DNA from: Rhyacichthys aspro
Taxonomy: Eukaryota; Chordata; Actinopteri; Gobiiformes; Rhyacichthyidae
Assembly (NCBI GenBank): GCA_036850595.1
Contig: CM072151.1
Coordinates: forward strand, 18,639,307-18,703,306
Length of the DNA: 64,000 bases
Direction: 5' to 3'
The notes below the pieces were generated by a model. The model made no database searches. It saw only the letters and a program-made list of their open reading frames with translations, and was not told where the DNA came from. Positions within the stretch are counted from its first letter, which is position 1. Each line of letters starts with the position of its first letter. A program made the position numbers and the translations under genes. Of this stretch, positions 38,059 to 50,122 are shown one piece after another.

Positions 38059-40000
38059 CCTTGTTTTGCTTTTAATCAAGAAAAAAGATTGAAATTACTT
38101 TGTTCCAATCCAGTTGTATAGGAAATATAATTCTATATAAACATAAGTTTACATGAGGACACTACACTTCACTAAACAACTAAAAGGGTCAACCCCAGTA
38201 CATTTGTGGTACACTTCATGTCTCTCAGAGAACATTCATTTTAGACCTTAGGTTATACTTCTCATACAGTGCTGCAAACCTGCATTTACGACACTGAAAT
38301 GATTGGACATGTTTTTATATTACAGTTATTTTTCAGTAGAAGAATAAAAGAGCAGGACTGACAGAACAGTTTGGCCTTGGGTCTGGGTAATAGCGGGCAC
38401 TCTCAGAATGGCCTTTTAATAACGTAAACGTGAATGTGTGTAAAGAATTTTTTCGAGGTTACTGGAAAGAACATTTTCTCTTTGAAGTAAACGTGTAATC
38501 ATAGGTTGTTGTATTTAAACTTCACTTTGAACTTCTATCGACTGTTTTTTCTGACGGGATAAACAACACTTCAGCTTTGTGCGCATGCAAATGTTAGATA
38601 GCGAGGACATTTTTGGAAAGCGGGGACATTCTGGTTCAAACGATCATATCAACAGTTTAGGAACAATTTTGGGCTTAGGTTTAGTTGCAGTTTAGTCCTT
38701 TCGGGGCAGGACAAAGGTAAGGTTTGCTATATGGATGCGATGTTAAAGTTAGATGTCACTTCGGCCGTCACTTCAACAACTATAAAGCTGTGATGGTTAA
38801 GGTCAAGGTAACAGGGATGGAAGACAACAGTGTGTCTTTAGCCTTTTTAACCAGCCCTACAGACCAGTGTCAACAGCTGGGATTAGAGCGTCCTTTGACC
38901 TTTGCAGAGGGAGCAAGACAACATGGAAGAATCTGAATTGGGCCACAATACATTAAATCAGGGGGAAAAATGTGTGAGAGAATAACATGACATGGCTACA
39001 AAGAAGTGTAAAAAGTCCTAGCTGTGATGTGTGTTTATGTATAATGATACCATTGCTGCTGTGTTTCTCACTTATTTTGATCAATGGGATATTCCACTAT
39101 GTTAGCTCTGTGACAGTGGGATATTCCACTATATTCCTCCTCTTTTGGCTTGAAATGACATCTCAAGAGTTTGCATGTTTTCTTTTCACCCTGTTCTGCG
39201 TATCTGTCCTTCACCGTACGAGTGTCTCAGTGGTAATCCGAGACTCTTATGTTGCTGTGAGAAACTGAGCTGTTTGTATTCTGCTTTTCTTTTGTCGTTA
39301 AAAAACACTGGACAATGTCCCAATTATGTCCATGCACTTGTGAAACGCAAACTGAAAGGCCGGTTGAAGCCAGTGGGTACAGCGCATGTGAGTGAGTTCA
39401 GGCATGTTGCTCGACTTGCAGACCTGCAAAACAAGGAAATAAACAAATCAGGTTCTCCAGCTTGATGCGGACTAATCGGTGTTTTGACAGCGATAGAGGA
39501 TTGGGGCGCTAAATTGAGGCTGGTGCAAGAGGGAAAACTTGTTTACAATTTAAATCTGCACTAAGAAGGGATACTAATGTCATGAGCTTAAATACACAGA
39601 TCGAATAGCTTCCTAGCTTTGAATCTAATCAGAGCAAAAGTCAAAAATCAAAATTTTAAAACCACTGAAACTCTTTTGTTTTGATCAGGACAAAAAAAAA
39701 AAAGAAGACTTTGACTCCAGGTCCAGGTATTTCTCCTAGACCACTGACCAGTCCAGCAGATGGCACACTGGCAGCAGACTGTCTGTGGTATGCATGGAAA
39801 ATTCCATCAAGTTCGATTGTGCAGACTGCATTCCTGGCCACTCTCCGTTGGCCTTGAGAAACTCCTAAATCTACATGCTTTGATTCGACTAAATTGGAAT
39901 TCTAGCCCACTAACGCGCCTCTGCTCCCACTCTAACCTTAGCATGTAGCTTGCACAGGCAGAATGGTGAACTCAAGGTTATCCACACAGGAGCACGGCAC
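38059..40000. other. Intergenic DNA, short tandem duplication only
   Basis: A 32-base unit beginning 'tgggatattccactat' occurs one and a half times (39085-39132). No gene or repeat family is otherwise supported. Confidence 0.5.
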
Positions 40001-40009
40001 AAACTTGCA

Positions 40010-41300
40010 CAAAAGTTTGTTCAGTGGAGGCTTTTGGGAGTCCTGGGATGGCTGCCATTAGTGACCACTGCACCCTAAACACCTGCTAAACGCCTCTTTT
40101 TAGATGAGAGTGAACTTGTGCGAGCCTTTGATTCGCCTCTTCCTCTGTGTGTTTAACCTTGTCAAGTGGGATAAAAGCCAGAGAGTGCAGAGGCGCGGCG
40201 CAGACAGACATGACAACACGTCAGGATACGTCTCGCCTCTTATCTGTTAATTAAAAAAGAAAAGGCAGCGTGCCCTCTTTTTACCTGCACAGCTCACCGT
40301 ATTTAAAAGAAGCACTATTTAAATCTTGCTGGGTGTATTTCCTCATACACATCATAGGTTTTAACAGCAAAGAGTTGAAAAGAAAATGTATAAAAAACAG
40401 ATGGAAGCACACATTTGTATTGACACACTGCAGCTGTGTTACAGTTTAAGAGCTGATTGTATTTGACAAAAGGGAACTTTGTTGTGGCCAAAAAAGAGCA
40501 ACGCTTCTGGGATGTATGGAGTTAAAAAAGTGAAACTTAACAATATGAAAAGAAATTCTTTTAAAGAAAGGAACTAAAAAGACCTCTGTAGCTAACAGCA
40601 TTATCTGTTTGGTGTTACAGCCGGGTTGCATCATGCCTCTCAGAACAAAACTCCACACTCACATCTTTGCTGACAATGAACACTGAAGTTGGCAGAAATT
40701 TGCTGTGAAACGAGACAAAAGTGTGCAGTTTATGAAAAAAAAAAAGAAAAAAAAAGTGAGGCAACCTCCGGGCCTCGGGCTTTTGTCAGTGGGCATTTCT
40801 ATTCAGTGACCTATCGTGCACCAAGTGGAGGCAATGATACGGCTAAGAGATGTTTCACACTCTGTCACAAGTGAACATTCTGTTTTCACAAAGGGCAGCT
40901 GTTCCGCTGTGACTGGTCCACACTCAATTCACTGTCACAACCTGCCTCGGCTCAGATCCACGTCCCTATTGTCACATTTATTTGTTCAATGATGTGAGAA
41001 TGCGTGTTTTTAAGTGACACGTGCCCCCTTTTATCAGTTTAGACAGGCCGATATTGATAAGCCACTCTGCTCTCCCTCTCTGTCCCCTGTAAGTGGGTCA
41101 TTTATTTTTGCTAGGAAATGGTTGAGTAAAAGTTTGCCAAGGATTTGCAGTAATTATCTCCTGCTTCTATAGCTGGGCACAGCATGGGGGCCTGGTAAAT
41201 TACACATCTCTCTCCTAACTCCTGGATGGTTTATGGCCGTGCATTATGCATAACAGTGCTGGAGCGCCTTAAACATCCCCCAAGTGGATTGAAATAAAGT
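40010..41300. promoter_or_regulatory. Candidate conserved non-coding blocks
   Basis: Complex, repeat-poor segments at roughly 40010-40300 and 41030-41300 stand out from AT-rich surroundings 2-5 kb upstream of bcl6a exon 1. A GATA-like word is present at 41053-41060. No coding potential is visible. They are plausible proximal enhancers of bcl6a, but this is judged from texture and distance only. Confidence 0.3.
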
Positions 41301-41940
41301 TGACGCTGCTCTTTGTTTGGAGCTCAACACAGTCTTTATTTGGCAGTGCTGAATCGGAGATTGCTGTAAAAGCATGTGTCTTAATTATTTTGGAGACTTT
41401 TTTTTTTGTTCCCCACTGGATTGTACACACCTGGAGTGTTTTTTAGTGGGAGGCCGGATCTAAATAGGCGGGTGCTTGGGAGATCCACAGGGAGATGGTG
41501 GTTACATTCAAGCACGTGTGTCATCATACAAAGAGTAAAAAAAAAAAAAAAAGCACTGTGTAGTTTTATTAGTGAGCTGTGGCCATACATTTATTCATTA
41601 ATAATTATCAAAATTAAGTTTGCTTCATTAATCAGATTTACTTTACGTATCAGGCTCAAAATGAAAACCTGATTAATATTAATAGGTGCAGATAATTATA
41701 AATCAGTTCATATTAAAATGTAACACAGACGTACACTAATGTGCTAAAATAGAACTGCACCTTTTAAACAAATATAACATAATAGTATATATATAATAGT
41801 TAAAAAATGTACATGAAACGTATGTGTAGTTTCAACATAAATTAGCTTTTTTTTTTGTTGTTTTTTTTTTGTTTGTTTTGTTTTTAGGTTTACTGTTAAT
41901 AGAAAAACTTTTGCCCTCTGTCTCTGCTGTATGTTTGCAG

Positions 41941-42033
41941 CCCAACAGATGCTGCTTCTTCAGGGAGTCAGCACACTGAGGAAAGTGGAAGGGGAATCCG
42001 CGCTCTGGAGTCACCACAAACAAAGTTTCCAAG
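41941..42033 (+). other. Candidate upstream exon of bcl6a (93 nt)
   Basis: A strong acceptor (T-rich tract, then 'ctgtatgtttgcag' ending at 41940) precedes 93 bases that end in 'tttccaag' with a consensus donor (gtgagc). In phase 1 the exon is open throughout and contains an internal in-frame ATG (codons Q-Q-M-L-L-L-Q). It links in phase to 35595-35622 upstream and to 45203 downstream, where it would read E-L-D-K before the normal Met. It may instead be an untranslated alternative leader exon, and human BCL6 does have alternative leader exons. I did not find an independent downstream gene that could own it. Confidence 0.55.
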
Positions 42034-42659
42034 GTGAGCCACTGACAGTAAACACAAGACCACCACAACAGAAATGAACTTAACTTTTCTTTTTCACTTG
42101 TGGTCACGTCATTTATTGAAAACAATACACAGATGAAACACCTATAGGCACTTGTCTGCATGCAAGCACACTTGCAATTCTGAAAGAATACACTAATTAC
42201 AAATGTCTGAAACAAAACACTCACACTCCACTTTACATATTAATCATTTTACACTGACAATGCCACAGATACCATTGCTTTCAGATACACATTTAGAAGG
42301 ACCACATAATACAAAGAACAGAAAAATATTCATATAGAAGAGAGGTATAGTGTAGTTCAAGTGCATTATACAGCAGCTACAACAGAAAGAGCTGACCTTT
42401 ATATGAAATTCAAAAGAGGGTCGCCTCATTTCTCATTAATAACAAGTCTGTTAAATTTACATATACAGACTAGACTAAAGCTGCCAGTTCATAATACGTG
42501 TTCAATGTGGAAACAGCAATTTCACGTAATGACAGTGTAACAGCCAATGTAAAAAAAAAAAACAAACATAAGTCGAGGCTAGTAAATGCCAATTCTGCCA
42601 TTTGGACAGATTAACTCTAAAACCAGAGCGCTTAACAACCAAATGCACATGCTAACAGA

Positions 42660-42970
42660 CTGTATAAACGAGCTAAAGCTGTTCGTTTCCACAAACCCCC
42701 GGCCCGGCGTCGACTCGCGGCGCTGTCCGCGCGTGAAGTCCGCGTGCCCGCTGGAAATGGAGCTTAAGAGAAGTGTGGACAAGAAGTGAAAGAAAAACGG
42801 CTGTGAGCTCGACCTGTCCGCGGGTGTGTAGTGACAGTCTGTCTGTGTGCAGTACACGTAGGGCTGTGTGTTTAAACGACAATGGCGGCGAAACGATACA
42901 CTGCTTAAGTCATGGAATATAAATTAGTTCTGAGAATTTCAGGTGGGCGTGTTCAAGGAACTGGTGACGT
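42660..42970. promoter_or_regulatory. CpG-rich promoter block upstream of bcl6a exon 1
   Basis: CpG density jumps at 42690-42760 and again at 42880-42985. It includes an AATGGCGGC word (42881-42889, the YY1 core with ATGGCGGC) and the ACGTC-containing words 'ggtgacgtcg' and 'ctcgacgtcc'. This lies 200-600 bases upstream of the recognisable bcl6a exon 1 and is the best candidate for its core promoter, possibly firing in both directions. The start site itself cannot be fixed from sequence. Confidence 0.5.
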
Positions 42971-43164
42971 CGCCGCGGCTCGACGTCCTGTGACTGAGGA
43001 CTCAACCAAAAGCGGGGGGATCCGGGCTGTCGCCAAACGCTTTTTTGTATTATTTTACATAATTAAATTGCTTTTCGTGCATTAAAATTATTGGAAAATA
43101 CTTTTTCATACTCTCAAAGACACTATTGGTAACTTATGTTTACCCAGCTTCTGTGAAAGTAAGT

Positions 43165-43318
43165 TGTTTCAGCCGTCACGGAAAAGAAGTCTCTCTCCCC
43201 TGCCCTGACACAGTGGTACGGTCTCAGGCTCAAATTCCGAGAATTGAGCTCGTCTGATTCTTAGAACTGGGGTTCTTAGAAGTGGTGATGCAAGAAGTTT
43301 CTAGGAAAGCGCTACCAG
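43165..43318 (+). other. bcl6a non-coding exon 1 (3' part)
   Basis: This stretch closely matches the human BCL6 mRNA leader as I remember it: a 'ctcccctgcc...cagtggta' part, then 'gctcaaattccgagaattga', 'ttagaactggggttcttaga' and 'agaagtttctaggaaa'. It ends in 'accag' with a donor (gtgatt) at 43318, and in human the corresponding junction is in the same place. Splicing to the acceptor at 45202 gives the leader AACTTGACAAA directly before the bcl6a ATG. Such conservation of untranslated sequence between fish and mammals is exceptional and marks a regulatory function. The 5' boundary given is only where the resemblance starts. Confidence 0.8.
43235..43307. promoter_or_regulatory. Cluster of four BCL6/STAT-type sites in exon 1
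   Basis: Four TTCN3GAA words lie in 73 bases: TTCCGAGAA (43235-43243), TTCTTAGAA (43258-43266), TTCTTAGAA again (43273-43281) and TTCTAGGAA (43299-43307). BCL6 protein and STATs bind overlapping motifs of this type (BCL6 consensus close to TTCCTAGAA). In mammals BCL6 represses its own gene through sites in exon 1, STAT factors compete there, and lymphoma mutations hit this region. The fish gene keeps the same arrangement. The function here is inferred from that precedent. Confidence 0.75.
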
Positions 43319-45202
43319 GTGATTTTTAAATTCCTTTTTTCCTTTAATTTGGCGCGAAGTTGTTAACTACTGTGTACTGCTGTTATTTTAGCCGTGGCTT
43401 ATTTGTCCATTTGTGCTGTTGGAAGTGTTTGTGGAGCAGGGACTGTGTGAGTGAGTCCGCTGGCAGTTGGAGCGGTGTGTTGAAACTCTGGAGTGGAGCT
43501 GTAGTGACAGGCAGCGCGCCGCTCCTGACAGACACTGTGTCTCGGCTCTGCGCTGGAAGAGCCGGTGGCACAGCAGCCTCCCATCGGCCGCCGCTCACTG
43601 TCACTCAGCCGCGGCGGTGTTAACGTGTAATAACGCTCGGTGTAGCGGAGCACTTAGTGAAATAAAGGTGTATGCGCCGTGGACACAGTGTATAGCCCTG
43701 TCTGTGGCTCTAGCAGGAGGTGTGCTCGGGTTTAGCGCTGCTGCTTCCTGTGTGCTCTGATTGAAGGCCACTTTGCGTTAAAGAGCGCGCAGTGGCGGCG
43801 GCGGCACGCTGTCACAACTTTGCTGGCAGCATGGCAGCCTCAGGTCCGGGCTATTTTTTGCTTCACGCTCGCTGCGGCGGTAATGTGCTCTAATGGAGCG
43901 CAAAGGCAGCGCCAAACAGAACCCTGCTGTTACCGTGACAGTGTAGCGGAAATGTCAGCGTGGAGGGAGTGTGTTTTTCCGCGGTAGACTACAGGACTCG
44001 TCGTCTCTTCGCGATAAGCTCTACCTACACCAGAAGTAGAGCTGACTGTCCTCACTGTTGCACCGTGGGCTTCAACAGCCTTCTGCTTCTGCTTCTGTCA
44101 CAGGCGCAAATAATCACGCTACAAAAGTTAGAGTAAAATTATTATAACTAAAGACATATTGTTTTTCAACCAGTTTAACACTAACCCAAAGGCTGTGTTT
44201 TTCTACACGTGCGCATTAAAACAATTCATTAAAAATGTATTTGTAGTTTGTTATGGGTGACCGACCGGACGCGTTCACAGACAGGAGACCTCAGTGTGAT
44301 GAGGGCGAACTGTGCGCTTGTTTTCGGACGTGTCCCGCACCGGACATGTGTTTTATGAAAGTAGTGCGCTCATGTGAATCCAAGTACATCGTGAGTTTAC
44401 TAAACATTCCCATAAAGTCACTGACCTGGAAATGGCATTATAGCACAGTGGCAAAGACAAACAAACAGCGTTCCTGGGCTCCACAACATGATGCAGTCAC
44501 TGGGTTTGTTTGTGCAGACGGGGGAAACTGTTAGAGAGAGGTGCGCCGGGATCATTTCTGGAACTCAGGCATATAGTGTTAAAGTGTTACTTAAAAATTA
44601 AAAATTATACTGAGGATGTTTTTGTGTTGTAATTTTCAGAAATGATCTTTGGCAACTATTTTTGTGTTATAACTGTGAGAGAACATCAACTTTTCCTCCG
44701 TAGGGTCTTCAGCGCACTTAGCACTTTTTAAGAAAAAAACAATATGAAATGTAAAATGTTAAAATATTAAACCGTTGAATATGAAATTGGACATAAACAT
44801 AACGTGATCCTTTTAGTACGTATCTCGCAGCGTCATTTTGTGAAGTCTGTTTTAAATGAAAATGCATATAATGAGAGTGTTGTAACAGAAATATGCCATA
44901 TTATTATTGTAGGCTATTCTCTGTCTAATTTGCTGGTTTAGCCTTTTTAGTTCCGAAACTAACCTGTGGTCTAAAAAGAAAGTGAGGGAGAAAACTAGTG
45001 GAAATGTGCGGACTTTGTTTGTTTAACAAATGGCGCCGCCCTCTGGCCAAGCGTTTTTCTGATCTGACATAAATAGTTTTGGAGACTCAGGACAGTTTCA
45101 TCCAGGTGAATTAGTGTGAGTACACACAGCAGCTTGGTGTGGCTGTCCACTCACAACACCTACTCTTTAAAACACTGAGTTGTGTTTTTTTTTTTTTTGC
45201 AG
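43319..45202 (+). other. bcl6a first intron with CpG-rich block
   Basis: The intron runs from the exon 1 donor to a long T tract and TTTGCAG acceptor before 45203. Its first part (about 43400-43960) is strongly CpG-rich, with GGCGGC runs near 43790-43805, and could be a second promoter or an intronic regulatory island. The rest is AT-rich. Open frames in it (for example 44253-44534) have no recognisable product. Confidence 0.6.
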
Positions 45203-45213
45203 AACTTGACAAA

Positions 45214-48149
45214 ATGGCCTGTGCAGCTGACAGCTGCATACAGTTCACACGGCACGCAAGTGATGTCCTGCTCAACCTGAACCGGCTGCGCAGCAGAGAC
45301 ATTCTCACAGATGTTACCATCCTGGTGAATAGACAGCAGTTTCGTGCACACAAGACCGTTCTCATGGCTTGCAGGTGTGTGTTTATTTCAGCTAACTTAT
45401 TCTACTCCTACTGCTGTTTGAAGGTGAAGTGACTCACCTGCTGAATTCTGTTTGTTTCTCTTTTGCTTTGTGGCTGCAGTGGGCTGTTTTACACCATCTT
45501 TACTGACTCCCACAAGTGCAGCCTTAATGCTATCAGTCTGGACCCGAAGGTGGACCCAGAAGGCTTTGCTATCCTACTGGAGTTTATGTACACCTCTCGT
45601 CTGACACTGAAGGAGAGTCTCATCATGGCCATCATGAACACAGCCATCTACTTACAGATGGACCACGTTGTGGACACCTGCCATAGATTCATCAAGTCCA
45701 GGTTGGTAAAACAATCTGCTTTTCTTGAGTCCAGTCTTCTGTATGTCACGTATTATAATCCACTTTGTTGTCTTTACAGTGATCCAGCTGCCAAGCTGCC
45801 CAGAGATGAGTTTTTGGTCAGTCCGTTGGTGTTACCTCAGGATGTCCATGCTTACCGGCCCCATGATGTTGTTGACAGTTTGCACAGCCGCGTGGCTCCT
45901 TTCAGGGACAGCAGACCCTACAGCTCACACATGTTCAACGGGGTCAGTACCCCCAGCAACTACCATCTCTATGGCCAGTTCCCTATGCCGGGGTTCCCTT
46001 TCCCGCTCTGTAAGCTCACTGATGCCAAAAATGCTTTTGCCGACCTCACAAGGAGTGGGCTGCACCACAAGCACTGTTCCCCACATGACAGCACCAACAG
46101 TATGAGGGTCGAGTACAGCAGGGCAGTGGGCGCTAGCTCCGCCAGTATTATCCACCCCAGCACCTATGCATCCAGAGAAGCAGGCAGAGACGACGACTTG
46201 AGGAAGGAGAGCCATGAGGGCGTGAGCCACCCCCTTGCTCTGGGTTCAAGGAAACGTGCATTTCCTCTGCTCAACCTCGAGCACCAGAAAGATTCGGCCA
46301 AAGAGCATGCTCCTCAGGCAGAGGAAGATCTCATCCATCAGCACTACCCCATGGGGATTTCCTCTGTGGGGCGTAAAAGCCTCATGAGCAGCCCGCAGAG
46401 CCCTCTCAAGTCAGACTGTCAGCCCAATTCTCCTACAGAGTCCAGCAGTAGCAAAAACGCTGGTCTCTCGCAAGGTTCTGTAGCGCAGTCCCAGCAAGGC
46501 TCACAGGACCCCAAAGCACGCAACTGGAAGAAGTACAAGTTCATTGTGCTCAATCAAAGTGCCAAGGAGGAGGAGGTGGGGCTTCGAGATCCTGGGCTGA
46601 GTTCACCTCAGCGCCATGGACTGCAACCATACCTCCACCCCAGCGACTCGGACAACCTGGACCCACAGAACACAAGCAAAAGCAGTCAGCATAGTGAGGA
46701 CCTACCTGTGCCCCAGGCCAGTCGCCTCAACAACATCATCAGCAGGTGAGGAGCTGAGCACAGTGTTTAGTGTGAAGGACAGGATTTGGTAAAAGGAGGA
46801 TAGTATAGCGCTCTAATGTTATTCAGTGCTTTAGAAAGCCAGCCCACACATGTCTAGTTAGTGTTTTTGCTTAAGACCACAGCAACAATTTTTTTTTCAT
46901 GTTTTGGATTTGGTTTAATACAGAAATGATCTTAAGAACCCTGTTGTTTATGCACCTCTCACTGTATGCATTTGTCTGTAGTGCACTGGAGGGACCCCTG
47001 AGGAACGGTGATAGTCGCGCTCAGCACTACCTGAGCCGCCTGAACTGCTCGTCCTGTGGCTCCCAGTCGCCACAACATTCAGAAATCTGTCCCAACACTT
47101 CTGGTACGCGTCTCACAGAAGAAATGGCAGAGCTGCACTCAGAATACTCCGACTCCAGCTGTGGTAAGTAATTATAATAAACTAAACTATAAACAATTGA
47201 AGTCAAAGCGTATCAAAAACAACGAGGAAAACTTTATTTCTATGGCTTTCCCTGGACAGAAAATGGCACATTCTTTTGTAATGAATGCGACTCCAAGTTC
47301 GCTGAAGACGAAGCTCTGAAACAACACATGCTTCAAGTGCACAGCGACAAGCCGTACAAGTGTGACCGCTGTCAGGCAGCTTTCCGCTACAAGGGCAACC
47401 TCGCCAGCCACAAGACAGTGCACACAGGTACACACTCACACTAAAAGATGTTCTTTATATAAAGACATCCTTTTATTGAAAAATTCATTTATTTATTTTT
47501 CAGGAGAGAAGCCCTATCGCTGTAACATCTGTGGTGCTCAGTTTAACAGACCAGCTAACCTCAAAACTCACACTCGCATCCACTCAGGAGAGAAGCCATA
47601 CAAGTGTGAGACTTGTGGAGCGCGTTTTGTACAGGTAACACTTTACATATATAAAAAAAAGCTTTTTAAATATTATTAGGAAAAACATTTATGAATATTA
47701 TACATTTTACAGTTAAAAACACCCACCTTGTGTCACTACAGTGCCAGTATTATTATGTGTTTTGATTTCTGTGGCAGGTCGCTCATTTGCGTGCTCATGT
47801 CTTGATCCACACTGGTGAGAAGCCATATCCCTGTGAGATCTGTGGGACACGCTTCCGCCACCTGCAGACTTTAAAGAGCCACCTGCGCATACACACAGGA
47901 GAGAAGCCCTACCATGTACGTTTTTATTCATCCAACAATTAAGTTTTTTAAATCAGTGGACTGTGAAATTGCTTAAATTAATGTTGTGCTTCTTGTAAAT
48001 TTCAGTGTGAGAAATGCAATTTGCATTTCCGCCATAAGAGTCAGCTGCGGCTGCATCTTCGTCAGAAGCATGGAGCCATCACTAACACAAAGATCCAGTA
48101 TCGTATGTCAACAGCAGACATGCCCACTGACTTGACGAAGGCTTGTTGA
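45214..48149 (+). CDS. bcl6a: BCL6 transcriptional repressor (BTB/POZ zinc-finger protein)
   Basis: This is a sequence-specific repressor that acts in the nucleus. It directs germinal-centre B cells and follicular helper T cells in mammals by recruiting SMRT, NCOR and BCOR. Exons: 45203-45374 (ATG at 45214), 45480-45701, 45780-46745, 46982-47163, 47260-47427, 47504-47634, 47778-47915, 48006-48149 (TGA). All phases join, giving 703 aa (human 706). The BTB domain spans about residues 1-128 and keeps N21 and H116 of the corepressor groove. The middle region keeps the QSPLKSDCQPNSPTES stretch and the NWKKYKFIVLN motif (from residue 376; its KKYK is the acetylated site of mammalian BCL6). Six C2H2 fingers with TGEKPY linkers occupy about residues 515-679, and the protein ends in KAC. 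The start is fixed by the conserved ADSCIQFTRHASDVLLNLN N-terminus. Similarity across the whole middle region argues for BCL6 rather than BCL6B. Which teleost duplicate it is (aa or ab) cannot be decided here. Confidence 0.98.
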
Positions 48150-49312
48150 GCTGAATGAAGGAATTAGTTGCAACATAGGCAATCTTGACCTTGGCATTTA
48201 AAAGACCCCAACTTGTACAATCATCCAAAATTGTAGTGCCACACTGTGTTTATTAGACAATGAAATTGGCCATGTATGCCGATCTAAACGGGTTACCACT
48301 ACATGTGAACATAGAGCCACATATGGCATCTTAGTCACTTTATTGTTTGTATATGGATATAAATATATATGTATGTATGGGTGTTTCTAAGCTTTGAGGG
48401 TACATATATAAAGCTTTATTTTGTTGAAGGCTGGAATGTAAACAAGCTGTTTTTTGAAAATACAGTATTTTTTATCAGAGAACTTACTTTTCTGAAAGTA
48501 TTAAACTTTTGATTGACAGGTGGTACATATATTTTAAGATAACTGAATTTCCGGCTGTATAGAATTGTCTAGACTTTTTATGTAGATGTACGTACATGTT
48601 GCACCATGTCAAGTTGCCATACTCATGTGAGAGGAAAAAATATCAACATAACATAGTAATGAGTTTTGTTCAGAACATATCAGATGACTGCTGCTGTCTG
48701 ATGAGGATATGCATGAGGTACTCTCTAACTGTTGCAGGTTGTCAGCGTACAGTGGACAACTGCAGAAATATTGTGACATATTGTGTAATTATATCTGTGG
48801 GTTGTTCTCTGCTGGCAGAGCCAATCTGTGACTTTGGTGTTCAAATGCATTTCAAGGTACTGCCTTGGTTTGACCAAGAAAATATTTTGCTTCAAATGTG
48901 TTTGTATAGATGTGACTTTTGTTTAAAATGTTAATTTGTTAATCTTAAGTGAAAGTTTACAGTTTTGGTCATTGTTCTAGAGCCTACAGTAAAGTTGTGC
49001 AAGTGTCAAGGTTTTTGTTTGTACATACACTGTGTATTCAATGTGCCTTTCTCTATGGTGGCTGAATTCCTCTTTATTCAGCCCAGCTCTATTAAGGTAC
49101 AAGTCCAGGACCACGTGTCCTGAATCCCTTTGTGTGAGTGTGGATATGTGTGTATATATTTTCAAACGCTAGTCCCCAACCTTCTAACAAGCAAATTTAT
49201 CATTGTAAATGATCAAGACTTGTTTTTGGATTGGGCTTTTTTAACTGCATTAAAATAATTGTACGTTATAGATGTATGAATGTAAAATAAAGGTATTGGA
49301 TTTCTATGTATC
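48150..49312 (+). other. bcl6a 3' untranslated region
   Basis: From the TGA to the poly(A) signal AATAAA at 49286-49291 the sequence is AT-rich and without coding potential, with several ATTTA-like and TGTANATA-like words of the kind found in short-lived mRNAs. A frame at 48596-48934 is chance. The cleavage site is estimated 15-25 bases after the signal. Confidence 0.7.
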
Positions 49313-50122
49313 AACAACTGAGTGTTGTGTTTAATTTAAGCCAGCTCTGCTTCTTCACTTGCTTTTACCATTAACACACAGGAGGCTTATCATTTAGGAA
49401 GAGTTGTGTGCATTAACAAAATACTAGCTTTTAGTTTTGTCTATTTTACAAGAAAACAACCATTTTCCATAGTGGACCTTGAGGAAACTTTATGCTTTGG
49501 GAAACTTCTGAGAATCATCTTCTCTTCGAGTTACATACAAAAGGCATACAATCTACATCATCAGAGATCCTAGCTTTTACTGTGCACACTTCATTTTTTT
49601 CTGTAGTTTTAATACATAGACCTAAAATGAAAGCTAAAATGCTTAAGAAAAATATTCACAAAAGTCATTAAAATACACAAAATACCAAATATAAATAAAA
49701 TATTTTATTTCAGGTTATGTAAAACAAAACAAGTAATCATTTTTATTGTGTGTATCAGTGCCTTATTTTATGCAACATAAGATTGTTTTTACCATCTTAA
49801 CTTTTATTTACCTTTACTGTCGAAAATTAATTCACTTTTAATATTTTTCTAACAAAATAATGTTAAATGAAGTGTCCTATAAAGGCGTTTAGATTAAAGA
49901 AATTTCAAATAATGACTGTTCTGCAACTTATTTAATAAAATCAGAAATGCAATTTAACTCCCTGGAAAAGTATGAAGTCATGAAAAACAATACTGCTAAT
50001 TCGACTTATGATACACAAGGTTTGGTGCGACATGAACTGAAATCAAGTCAAAACTTAGGATAATATTTTACAGCAGACACCGAAATCCCCCCACCCCTTA
50101 ATAAACCCACCCTGCAGGTCAA
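49313..50122 (-). other. Convergent gap: lsm2 3' UTR and spacer
   Basis: The tails of bcl6a (+) and lsm2 (-) face each other here. Several TTTATT words (AATAAA on the minus strand), for example at 49803-49808 and about 49741-49746, could end the lsm2 mRNA. I cannot choose between them. No other feature is seen. Confidence 0.5.

Noticed and set aside
45463..46749. Single 428-codon frame across bcl6a
   Set aside because: It reads through introns 45375-45479 and 45702-45779, which have good splice sites. The correct protein comes from the spliced exons.
45214..48149. bcl6b as the identity of the zinc-finger gene
   Set aside because: The QSP/SDCQPNSPTES and NWKKYKFIVLN regions and the exon 1 leader are those of BCL6. 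The total length is also close to BCL6 and much longer than BCL6B.
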